5,848 nt of DNA from Gammaproteobacteria bacterium (GCA_024280785.1 JAJRPK010000060.1:1-5848); one strand, 5' to 3'; counted from the first letter of the stretch, positions 1 to 5,719 are shown. The notes: generated by a model not told the origin, from the letters alone. Translations and numbers: made by a program.

Positions 1-1
1 G

Positions 2-448
2 ATTACTCATCCCGGCTTTGCTTTTATTGATGTAGTGTCGCCCTGTGTTACGTTTAACAATACCCCAGCTTCTACCAAGTCATACGATTATGTTCGCGAA
101 CATTTGGATGCGGCGGGAACCTTTGATTTTGTACCAATGAAGCAAGAGATCACCACGCATTATCAGCCGGGAGCAACGGAGCAAGTTCATATGCACGATG
201 GCTCGGTGCTCAACCTGCACAAACTCAATCAGTCCTACGATCCAAGAGATCGTCGAGCCGCTTTGGATGCTCTCCATACGGCTAAGGAAAAGGGTAACGT
301 TCTAACGGGGTTAATCTACATTGACCCTGAGACCAGAGAATTGCACGAAATGCTGGGAACATCTGGCAAACCCTTGCGCAATATGAGTGAATCTGAATTG
401 TGCCCTGGCTCTACCGCTTTAGAAACGATCAATGATAGCTTTCGTTAA
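2..448 (+). CDS. korB: 2-oxoacid:ferredoxin oxidoreductase, beta subunit (C-terminal part; 5' end outside window)
   Basis: The reading frame is open from base 2, so the gene is cut by the window edge and about 148 C-terminal residues are visible of a family usually near 300-350. The GTG at 35 is an internal valine codon, not a start: the residues before it (ITHPGFAFIDVV) belong to the conserved block that ends in SPCVTFNN. In two-subunit archaeal-type 2-oxoacid:ferredoxin oxidoreductases the Cys of this SPC motif (here bases 44-46) is the fourth ligand of the [4Fe-4S] cluster next to the thiamine diphosphate site. The rest matches the beta C-terminal domain (PFO_beta_C type), including the NLHKLN and YDPRDR blocks. 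The enzyme oxidatively decarboxylates a 2-oxoacid, typically 2-oxoglutarate in such bacteria, to the acyl-CoA and reduces ferredoxin in the cytoplasm. The alpha subunit gene is expected just upstream. The 2-oxoglutarate specificity, and so the symbol, is inferred from family habit. Confidence 0.88.
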   Translation: MTHPGFAFIDVVSPCVTFNNTPASTKSYDYVREHLDAAGTFDFVPMKQEITTHYQPGATEQVHMHDGSVLNLHKLNQSYDPRDRRAALDALHTAKEKGNVLTGLIYIDPETRELHEMLGTSGKPLRNMSESELCPGSTALETINDSFR

Positions 449-450
449 GT

Positions 451-465
451 GACTGGTAGCCAGTC
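451..465 (+). repeat. Small perfect hairpin just after korB
   Basis: GACTGG and CCAGTC form a perfect 6-bp stem around the three-base loop TAG, starting two bases after the korB stop codon. No run of T follows, so this is not a canonical intrinsic terminator. It could protect the korB mRNA 3' end or weakly pause transcription. Confidence 0.45.
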
Positions 466-469
466 GATG

Positions 470-508
470 GGATAGTTGGATTGGATTGGTTGACTCAATT
501 GGATAGTT
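470..508 (+). repeat. Short direct repeats (GGATAGTT x2; TTGGA tandem)
   Basis: GGATAGTT occurs at 470-477 and again at 501-508, 31 bases apart. Between them TTGGA is repeated in tandem (476-480, 481-485, then the imperfect TTGGT 486-490). The spacing is about three helical turns, so a DNA-binding protein could contact both copies on one face, but no regulator is identified and the units are short enough to arise by chance or slippage. Confidence 0.3.
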
Positions 509-530
509 CGGTGGAATAAATTGCCCTTTA

Positions 531-617
531 ATGGATGAGGTCGTGGATTTGAAATTAGCGCAGAAAAACAAGGTTGTTAAGGTCGTGAGAAATTATGGAA
601 TGGAGATTTTAGTCTAA
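531..617 (+). CDS. Possible 28-aa leader ORF overlapping the next start (TAATG)
   Basis: An ORF with an ATG start encodes 28 residues, beginning MDEVVDLKLAQ and ending YGMEILV. Its TAA stop shares one base with the ATG of the zinc-ribbon gene, the classic arrangement for translational coupling. The peptide is charged and lysine/valine rich, with no signal or known motif. The only Shine-Dalgarno-like sequence (GGTGGA at 510-515) lies 15 bases upstream of the ATG, which is poor spacing. It may be a real coupled leader or a chance ORF; nothing in the window settles this. Confidence 0.22.
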   Translation: MDEVVDLKLAQKNKVVKVVRNYGMEILV

Positions 618-910
618 TGCCCGCGTGCCCCTCCTGCCAAAAAAGCGCCATGGCGCGCTGGAAGAAATTAATGATGAGCCCGCTTGCACCTATGCCTTGT
701 GATAGCTGCGATACTGAGTTGGGTGTAACTTGGCGATCCTATTTATTGGCCATATCATTAGGAACCGCTATTTTTGCAGCGACCTATTTTATGTTTGAGG
801 ACGGTTCATTAGACCAATACTTAGGCTATGGGGTGGGGTTTATATTAATGTTGTTGGGGCAGTTGTACTTTATGCCTATTCATCGCGTGCAGGTAAAAGA
901 ACAGCAATAG
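617..910 (+). CDS. Small zinc-ribbon protein with two transmembrane segments
   Basis: This 97-aa protein starts with a compact zinc-ribbon: CPSC (Cys4, Cys7) and CDSC (Cys28, Cys31), the usual CxxC...CxxC knuckle pair. It is followed by two hydrophobic segments at about residues 41-60 and 69-87. The short acidic turn between them (EDGSLDQ) and the basic N-terminal part suggest that both ends face the cytoplasm. The ATG start has GGAG at 602-605, 11 bases upstream. Proteins of this layout are common and uncharacterised in Proteobacteria, so no reaction can be assigned; a metal-binding or membrane-scaffold role is a guess. It stands alone, with a 275-base spacer after it and no visible tie to the redox genes downstream. 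Confidence 0.8.
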   Translation: MPACPSCQKSAMARWKKLMMSPLAPMPCDSCDTELGVTWRSYLLAISLGTAIFAATYFMFEDGSLDQYLGYGVGFILMLLGQLYFMPIHRVQVKEQQ

Positions 911-969
911 TCCTCTATCTATTTAAATTGTTATCCTTTTTTTCGCGCTGCGATGCATACTCTTTTTTC

Positions 970-1039
970 TTTAGAGGCCGTCTACATGTATAGCCTAGGT
1001 TTATTGGCCGGCTATTATTTGTCGGCTTGTTCCTCTAAA
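970..1039 (+). repeat. 8-bp inverted repeat masking a Shine-Dalgarno site
   Basis: TTTAGAGG (970-977) is the exact reverse complement of CCTCTAAA (1032-1039), with 54 bases between. Inside the loop, ATAGCC (990-995) can pair with GGCTAT (1010-1015). The left arm contains AGAGG, which sits 8 bases before the ATG at 986, so in RNA the right arm could hide this ribosome-binding site. Function is inferred from pairing alone. Confidence 0.4.
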
Positions 1040-1090
1040 CTAATCTTGTTGTTTATCCCCAGAAAAAACGCGGTAAATACGTCCATGTAG
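986..1090 (+). CDS. Possible 34-aa hydrophobic peptide with a good ribosome-binding site
   Basis: The ORF starts at ATG 986 with AGAGG at 973-977, 8 bases upstream, the best-placed Shine-Dalgarno site in this spacer. The peptide begins MYSLGLLAGYYLSACSS, then runs through LILLFIP to a basic RK pair and a polar tail. Residues 3-24 could span a membrane, and LSAC resembles a lipobox, though the N-terminus lacks the usual positive charges. The frame is open further upstream, to ATG 953 (45 aa), but that start has no ribosome-binding site. The 3' part runs into the nested inverted repeat at 1050-1136, and its ribosome-binding site lies in an inverted repeat arm. It could be a small membrane protein, a regulatory leader peptide or a chance ORF. 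I recognise no family. Confidence 0.3.
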   Translation: MYSLGLLAGYYLSACSSKLILLFIPRKNAVNTSM

Positions 1091-1136
1091 CTCAACTGTG
1101 GCATCCATGCCACAGATGTCTTTATGGGGATAAACA
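1050..1136 (+). ncRNA. Nested inverted repeat: candidate structured RNA or cis-regulatory element
   Basis: TGTTTATCCCC (1050-1060) is the perfect reverse complement of GGGGATAAACA (1126-1136), an 11-bp closing stem. It can be lengthened inward by A1061-T1125 and, past a G-A mismatch, by AAA/TTT (1063-1065/1121-1123). Inside lies a second perfect hairpin: CTGTGGCA (1096-1103), loop TCCA, TGCCACAG (1108-1115). The asymmetric interior at 1066-1095 is left as a single-stranded or weakly folded arm. A long outer stem holding an inner hairpin and an unpaired arm is typical of a folded RNA. It ends 49 bases before the TTG start of the flavodoxin-like gene, so a cis-regulatory leader is plausible. 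A small transposon-like element with 11-bp terminal repeats is the alternative; no clear target-site duplication is seen. I match it to no known RNA family. Confidence 0.42.
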
Positions 1137-1185
1137 CCGGTATTACGCTTAAGTAAGTGCCATTCCCGTCAGAGGTAGTATTACC

Positions 1186-1647
1186 TTGAGTGTTAAGAAT
1201 TTATTGCTGATCTACCACAGTCAGTCCGGTAATACCGAAAAGCTGGCGACGGCTGTGGCCGAAGGGGCTAGCTTAGAGCTCGAAATTGACATAACGATAA
1301 GACGGGCATACGAAGCCAGTTTTAAAGATTTGCAGCGAGCTGATGGCTTGTTGATTGGGACCCCCGAAAATCTGGGTTACATGTCGGGAGCGATCAAAGA
1401 CTTTTTTGATCGTACTTATTACCCCGCTCAAAGTTTTCAACTGTGTACCCCTTACGCTCTATTTATTAGCGCCGGTAACGACGGTCGCAATGCGGTGCGT
1501 GAGATCGATAGAATACTTTTGGGTTACCCCATGAAGAAAGTAGCAGAGCCGGTTATTGTCGTAGGAGAGGTCGATAGCAAAGGGCTGGAAGCATGCAAAG
1601 ATCTAGGGCAAGCGATGGCTGCTGGTTTGGCAATGGGTGTATTTTGA
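1186..1647 (+). CDS. Flavodoxin-fold protein (flavodoxin / NAD(P)H-dependent FMN reductase type)
   Basis: This 153-aa protein has the flavodoxin-like fold throughout. After strand one (NLLLIY) comes the phosphate-binding loop HSQSGNT (residues 11-17) that holds the FMN phosphate. The second flavin loop is GTPENLGYMSG (58-68), followed by the helix IKDFFDRTYY typical of the NADPH-dependent FMN reductase/flavodoxin family. The third loop is SAGNDGR (95-101). Length fits a single soluble cytoplasmic domain. It either carries electrons or reduces FMN/quinones. The start is TTG: GAGG at 1172-1175 lies 10 bases upstream, an in-frame TAA at 1150 blocks extension, and no ATG or GTG lies near the N-terminus in this frame. 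The next gene in the same direction begins 101 bases later, suggesting a shared transcript and possible electron delivery to the FAD or Mo/W enzyme; that partnership is inference. Confidence 0.82.
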   Translation: MSVKNLLLIYHSQSGNTEKLATAVAEGASLELEIDITIRRAYEASFKDLQRADGLLIGTPENLGYMSGAIKDFFDRTYYPAQSFQLCTPYALFISAGNDGRNAVREIDRILLGYPMKKVAEPVIVVGEVDSKGLEACKDLGQAMAAGLAMGVF

Positions 1648-1652
1648 TGGGT

Positions 1653-1682
1653 TTGACGACTGTTTGTAATGGAAAATACGTT
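1653..1682 (+). promoter_or_regulatory. Weak candidate promoter before the FAD enzyme gene
   Basis: TTGACG (1653-1658) matches the sigma-70 -35 box at five of six bases. The best -10 partner at 18 bases spacing is TACGTT (1677-1682), only three of six; TATAAA at 1683-1688 is a better box but too far away. The 101-base gap could therefore hold an internal promoter, but read-through from the flavodoxin gene is equally possible. Confidence 0.2.
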
Positions 1683-1748
1683 TATAAAGGGTCATGCTTT
1701 TGTACTGGGTTCAAATTTAATTAGCTTATTTTTGTAGTGAGGATTTAT

Positions 1749-3479
1749 ATGTCAGTAATAGCTGACTTTGATCTAGCGGTCGATTATCTTGTTGTTGGCA
1801 GCGGTGGCGGCGGCTTATTGTCGGCCATTGTTGCAAGCGACGCGGGCTTGGATGTGTTGGTGGTAGAAAAAGGAGAATACTACGGCGGGACTACGGCGCT
1901 GTCGGGCGGAGTCGTTTGGATACCCAACAATCACCTAAAGGAAAAAGCAGGATTAGACGACTCGGATGAAAAAGCATTGCGCTACCTCAAAAGCGTAATG
2001 GGTGATGAGGCCGATCTTAATAAATTAAATATCTATATAAAGTACGCCCGCATAGCGGCGCAGTATATGGATAATAATACCGAAGCACGATGGCGAGCAC
2101 ATCCAAAATTTATGGATTACTTTCCTGAAAACGACGGCGGTACGCCAGGTGGACGATCGATCGAACCCGTGCCTATCAATGGTAAGCGTTTAGGTAGAGA
2201 GAGAGAACGCCTACCAGCCAGTAGTGCAGTAATCATGAAGCGGTTCCGGATGACGGCCAGTGAAGGCAATGTTATTGCAGCAATGAATTTAAAAAGTTAT
2301 TGGTGTTTAGCCAAAATTATTGCTCGTTATTATTTAGATATTCCTTCACGTTTACGTGGTTTATCTGATGCAAGACTCACTAACGGTTCAGCACTGATAG
2401 GGGGATTGAGGTTATCATTGGAAAAGAATAATGTGCCGTTGTGGTGTGATTCACCGGCGGTGGAGCTTATTGTCGATGGTGATAAAGTTGCGGGCTGTGT
2501 CGTTGAACATGAAGCTAAGAAAATACGGATAAGAGCCACAAAAGGGGTACTGTTGGCAACGGGCGGCTTTGCTCAAAATCAGGCTTTGCGTAGTCAGTAT
2601 CAGGTTGCCTCGGCGAGTAGTGAATGGACATTATCGAGCGTTCACTCGCAAGGCGATGCGATAACGATGACGAAAGCTGTAGATGCAGCATTAGAGCATA
2701 TGGATACCTCGTGGTGGACGCCGGTATTAAAACACCGCGATGGTAGCAACGAATTTTTTCTCGCCTCTCGCGGTATGCCCCACAGTATTATGGTCGATCA
2801 ACGAGGTAAACGTTTTCTTAATGAAGCGGGATCTTACGACGAAGTGGGTAAGGGAATTCATCGAGCTAACACAGAGACCGCTTCGGCGATACCGTGTTAC
2901 TTTATTTTTGACGGGACATTTAGACGCAACTCGCCAATGGGTATGCAAATCCCGCCTTCAAAAATTATGCCTGATAGTCTGTTACCGGCTGATATATTTG
3001 CATCCGGTTGGCTGAAAAAAGCGGATAGTTTGGCGGAGCTTGCGGAGCAAATTTCAGTGGATGTCGATACTTTGGCTGAGACGGTCAAGCGGTTCAATAG
3101 TTTTGTCCCTAGTGGAAAAGACCTGGACTTTAGGCGCGGCGATAGTCTGCACGATCACTTTTTTTCTAATACCAAAGTAGGAGAAAATCGTGAGGCCCCT
3201 AATCCCAGCTTGGGAGGATTAGTGAAGCCACCTTTTTATGCAGTAGAAGTATTCCCTGGGGACTTAGATACCAAAGGCGGTTTGAAAACAGACGAGTACG
3301 CCAGAGTGCTCAATACGAAAGGTGAGATAGTGGAGGGATTATATGCGGCAGGCAATTGCGCTGGCTCGATGATGGGAAATTTCTACCCGGCGGGCGGAAG
3401 TACAATAGGACCATCACTAACATTTGGCTATATTGCTGCAAAGCTTGTGGCGGGAAAGCTAGACGAGTTGTCTCTGTAG
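1749..3479 (+). CDS. FAD-dependent oxidoreductase, 3-ketosteroid-delta1-dehydrogenase (KstD)-like
   Basis: This 576-aa flavoprotein belongs to the FAD_binding_2 / fumarate reductase-KstD group. The N-terminal Rossmann motif reads VVGSGGGG (residues 15-22), with the ribose-binding Glu40 in VVEKG and the family block GGTTALSGG (46-54). The second FAD region is LLATGGFAQN. RFLNEAGSYDEVG holds Tyr363, and the C-terminal FAD block is YAAGNCAGSMMGNFYPAGG (Tyr546, Gly550). In Rhodococcus KSTD1 the catalytic set is Tyr119, Tyr318, Tyr487 and Gly491; the YxxxG spacing of Tyr487/Gly491 is kept here, and Tyr363 may match Tyr318. Such enzymes introduce a double bond next to a ketone, or reduce one. The start is ATG 1749: GAGGA at 1739-1743 is its ribosome-binding site and would be consumed by the alternative GTG at 1737. 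No signal peptide is seen, so it is cytoplasmic. The Mo/W enzyme gene follows after 27 bases. The fold is sure; the steroid substrate is not. Confidence 0.87.
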   Translation: MSVIADFDLAVDYLVVGSGGGGLLSAIVASDAGLDVLVVEKGEYYGGTTALSGGVVWIPNNHLKEKAGLDDSDEKALRYLKSVMGDEADLNKLNIYIKYARIAAQYMDNNTEARWRAHPKFMDYFPENDGGTPGGRSIEPVPINGKRLGRERERLPASSAVIMKRFRMTASEGNVIAAMNLKSYWCLAKIIARYYLDIPSRLRGLSDARLTNGSALIGGLRLSLEKNNVPLWCDSPAVELIVDGDKVAGCVVEHEAKKIRIRATKGVLLATGGFAQNQALRSQYQVASASSEWTLSSVHSQGDAITMTKAVDAALEHMDTSWWTPVLKHRDGSNEFFLASRGMPHSIMVDQRGKRFLNEAGSYDEVGKGIHRANTETASAIPCYFIFDGTFRRNSPMGMQIPPSKIMPDSLLPADIFASGWLKKADSLAELAEQISVDVDTLAETVKRFNSFVPSGKDLDFRRGDSLHDHFFSNTKVGENREAPNPSLGGLVKPPFYAVEVFPGDLDTKGGLKTDEYARVLNTKGEIVEGLYAAGNCAGSMMGNFYPAGGSTIGPSLTFGYIAAKLVAGKLDELSL

Positions 3480-3486
3480 TAAAAAA

Positions 3487-3494
3487 TAAGAGGT
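3487..3494 (+). promoter_or_regulatory. Ribosome-binding site of the Mo/W oxidoreductase gene
   Basis: TAAGAGGT lies in the 27-base gap between the FAD enzyme stop and ATG 3507. It is a near match to the anti-Shine-Dalgarno complement, at a rather long spacing of about 12 bases. An in-frame TAA at 3498-3500 excludes any earlier start, so it must serve ATG 3507. Confidence 0.5.
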
Positions 3495-3506
3495 CGATAA
3501 TACGGT

Positions 3507-5627
3507 ATGAAAACACATGAAAAGATTACCTTTTGCCGTATGTGTATGGGCCACTGCGGTGTCGTCGTAACGTTAGATGAAGACGAACATTTGCTCGATA
3601 TTCGTGGTGATCATGATGATCCGCAAACTATGGGTTACGCCTGCTTTAAAGGAATGAAAGCAGTAGAGGCCCATAATAGCTCCGAACGTATATTGACGCC
3701 GTTAAAGCGAATGCCTGACGGTAGCTTTAAACCTGTTTCTCGCGAGCAGGCATTAGATGAGATTGCACAAAAGATTCAGCATATAAGCGATCGAGACGGT
3801 GCAGAAGCGATTGCGGGTTATAAAGGCGGTGGCGGATTTTTCACCTCGACCTCGGTAAATATGCTCAATGAATTAATTAAGGCGATGGGTTCTCCCAAGA
3901 TGTTTTCGTCGGTGACCATCGATCAATCATCCAAAGCTGTCGCATTGGGTCGAATTGGTATTTGGCCGGCAGGTAGAATGCCTTTTAATCAGGGCGACGT
4001 ATTTATGATTTTTGGAGGCAATCCACTGGTGTCGATTGCCACTAACGGTTTTGATACAAGGAATCCACTCAAGCGGTTAAAGCAGGCTAAAGAACGTGGA
4101 ATGAAGTTAATAGTTATTGATCCGCGGCGAACAGAAACCGCTCGTCACGCCGATGTGTTTTTACAACCCATTCCCGGTGAAGACAGCGCGATTTTAGCGG
4201 GTTTGATTCATATGATTCTGGATCGTGGATGGCAGGATCAAGATTTTTGTGATGCCTATGCCGACGATGTGGAAGCCCTGCGTAAAGGCGTTGCAAAGTT
4301 TACGCCGAGCTATGTGGCTAAACGTGCGAAAGTGGCTGAAGACAGCTTATGGCAAGTGGCTGAAGTCTTTGCGCATCAGTGCAAGACTGGCTCGGCGACG
4401 AGTGCAACCGGCCCTGATATGTCGCCTAACGCTAATTTATCTGAGCATTTAATTGAATGTTTAAATATTATCTGCGGCCGTTTTTTGCGAGAGGGCGACC
4501 CGGTAAATCCCGGAGCTATAGCTGCCAGGTGGCCGCGAAAGGCCGAGGTTATGCCAGCCCCACGATGGTGGGACGAAGGTTATAAAAGCCGGGTGGGTGA
4601 TTTTGGTTTAATTGACGGAGAATTGCCTACCGGTATATTAGTGGACGAAATTTTGCAGCCCGGCAAAGGTCAAGTTAAATGTCTAATAGTCCACGGTGGT
4701 AATCCTGTATCGTCAATTCCTAATCAGCACAAAGTGGTAGAAGCCTTTAGTAGCTTGGATTTATTGGTAACTATCGATCCTTTTATGACGGTTACAGCAC
4801 AACTATCTGATTATATTCTGCCGCCAACGTTACAGTACGAACGCGAAGACCTGCCAATATTTATTTACGAAAGTATCGTAACTCCGGAGCCGTATACTCG
4901 CTATACCGATGTAATCTCCAAACCGCCTAAAAATTCAGATGTGGTTGATGACTATTTATATCTATGGGGTATTGCGAGCAAAATGGGCCTTTCGTTAGAG
5001 TGTTTTGGTGAAAAACTGAGTGGCACCAAAGCGCCTTCTGCAAGAGACATATTATCCACTGTCGCTCGATTTTCACCGATAGATTTTGATGAATTAACCT
5101 CAGCACCTTATGGCGTTACGCTCGATCAAGAACCCCAATTTGTCGAACCAGGCGATCCTGATTCGCCGCATCGCTTTAGTCTGTATCCCGATGACGTCGG
5201 TATAGAAATGGAACTCATGTTTAATCAAAGCGAGGATGCACAACCATACCGGCTAGCTGTCCGTCGTTTACGTGATGCATTGAACTCCGCTGCGATTAAT
5301 TTACCGTCGGTAAAACAACGGCTGCCGTTCAACAGGGCATATTTAAACCCGGCAGATATGGCACAGGAAGGTTTGTCTGAGGGCGACTATATTTATATTC
5401 GCACGGACCACGGAGAGATTACCGTACAAGTCGTCGCCGATGAGTATTTGCGCGAAGGAGTGGTATCAGTACCGCACGGGTTTGGCGGTTTACCCGACAA
5501 AACTGACTATCTCAGTGATGGAGTGTCGGTGAATTTATTATTAAGTTTGGATGAAACGCGATCTACGATTAATGCCATGCCGCCGATGAGTGGGTTACCG
5601 GTTGCTTTAGGCAAAGTTCAAAGTTAG
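3507..5627 (+). CDS. Molybdopterin (bis-MGD) oxidoreductase with N-terminal [4Fe-4S] cluster
   Basis: This 706-aa protein is a single-subunit member of the DMSO reductase superfamily, about the length of formate dehydrogenase H. Cys10, Cys13, Cys17 and Cys46 (CxxCxxxC...CxKG) form the [4Fe-4S] domain, and Lys48 is the conserved lysine between cluster and pterin. The main molybdopterin domain follows, with IFGGNPLVS, IVIDPRRTETARHAD, IPGEDSAILAG and VHGGNPVSS typical of MGD binding. The C-terminal pterin-binding domain (about 590-700) contains FNRAYLNPADMAQEG and SVPHGFGG. At the position where E. coli FdhF has its metal-binding Sec140, the segment here reads VTIDQSSK with Asp139, so the ligand is probably Asp (or Ser141/142) rather than Cys/Sec. 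No twin-arginine signal precedes the cluster, so it works in the cytoplasm. It follows the FAD enzyme by 27 bases, surely in one transcript. No iron-sulfur or membrane subunit follows. The substrate is unknown. Confidence 0.88.
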   Translation: MKTHEKITFCRMCMGHCGVVVTLDEDEHLLDIRGDHDDPQTMGYACFKGMKAVEAHNSSERILTPLKRMPDGSFKPVSREQALDEIAQKIQHISDRDGAEAIAGYKGGGGFFTSTSVNMLNELIKAMGSPKMFSSVTIDQSSKAVALGRIGIWPAGRMPFNQGDVFMIFGGNPLVSIATNGFDTRNPLKRLKQAKERGMKLIVIDPRRTETARHADVFLQPIPGEDSAILAGLIHMILDRGWQDQDFCDAYADDVEALRKGVAKFTPSYVAKRAKVAEDSLWQVAEVFAHQCKTGSATSATGPDMSPNANLSEHLIECLNIICGRFLREGDPVNPGAIAARWPRKAEVMPAPRWWDEGYKSRVGDFGLIDGELPTGILVDEILQPGKGQVKCLIVHGGNPVSSIPNQHKVVEAFSSLDLLVTIDPFMTVTAQLSDYILPPTLQYEREDLPIFIYESIVTPEPYTRYTDVISKPPKNSDVVDDYLYLWGIASKMGLSLECFGEKLSGTKAPSARDILSTVARFSPIDFDELTSAPYGVTLDQEPQFVEPGDPDSPHRFSLYPDDVGIEMELMFNQSEDAQPYRLAVRRLRDALNSAAINLPSVKQRLPFNRAYLNPADMAQEGLSEGDYIYIRTDHGEITVQVVADEYLREGVVSVPHGFGGLPDKTDYLSDGVSVNLLLSLDETRSTINAMPPMSGLPVALGKVQS

Positions 5628-5719
5628 TGGTTATTTATATATGTTCTAAAAAAAATCTATACCCATAACCCGCTTCGATAGCGACTCACCATCCCCAAAT
5701 ATTCAATACGCAAGGATTA
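5628..5719 (+). other. Intergenic region after the Mo/W gene, no gene seen
   Basis: This AT-rich stretch has an A8 run (5648-5655) and a weak 4-bp hairpin (CGCT 5671-5674 with AGCG 5680-5683). No GC-rich hairpin followed by T is found after the Mo/W gene on the + strand. On the minus strand the A8 run would be T8, but only the weak hairpin precedes it, so a terminator for a minus-strand gene beyond the window is possible but poorly supported. Confidence 0.35.

Larger units (their letters stand above)
911..1185 (+). other. Structured intergenic region upstream of the flavodoxin-like gene
   Basis: This 275-base spacer holds no long gene. It contains, in order, a T-rich stretch (930-970), an 8-bp inverted repeat (970-977/1032-1039), a 6-bp stem inside it (ATAGCC 990-995 with GGCTAT 1010-1015), a possible 34-aa ORF (986-1090), and a nested inverted repeat (1050-1136) that ends 49 bases before the TTG start of the next gene. 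I found no convincing sigma-70 promoter; the best -35/-10 pairs are weak. The density of paired elements suggests a structured 5' leader or small RNA. Conserved cores of the FMN, TPP and cobalamin riboswitches are not visible. Confidence 0.5.

Noticed and set aside
35..448. GTG at 35 as the start of a complete 137-aa gene
   Set aside because: The same frame is open to the window edge, and the residues before GTG belong to the conserved 2-oxoacid:ferredoxin oxidoreductase beta block; the gene is 5' truncated by the window.
451..475. Intrinsic terminator after korB
   Set aside because: The 6-bp hairpin is followed by GATGGGATAG with no T run.
490..522. Sigma-70 promoter with TTGACT -35 before the zinc-ribbon gene
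   Set aside because: The best -10 partner (TAAATT) is 21 bases away, outside the usual spacing, and closer choices match poorly.
1050..1136. Integron attC site
   Set aside because: The arms begin with GTTT and end in AAAC, the wrong polarity and sequence for the RYYYAAC...GTTRRRY core sites, and no integrase is present.
911..1185. FMN, TPP or cobalamin riboswitch ahead of the flavodoxin-like gene
   Set aside because: None of the conserved core motifs of these classes could be found; GCCACAG at 1109-1115 only resembles the cobalamin box and lies in a simple hairpin.
1737..1748. GTG at 1737 as the start of the FAD enzyme
   Set aside because: It would add only RIY plus a start residue and would use up the GAGGA sequence that is ideally placed for ATG 1749.
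2740..3015. ORFs of 66-91 codons in other frames inside the FAD enzyme gene
   Set aside because: They overlap a strongly conserved gene entirely, have no family resemblance and are expected shadows.
4114..4452. Short ORFs on both strands inside the Mo/W enzyme gene
   Set aside because: They lie in the conserved MGD-binding domain of the real gene and look like frame shadows.
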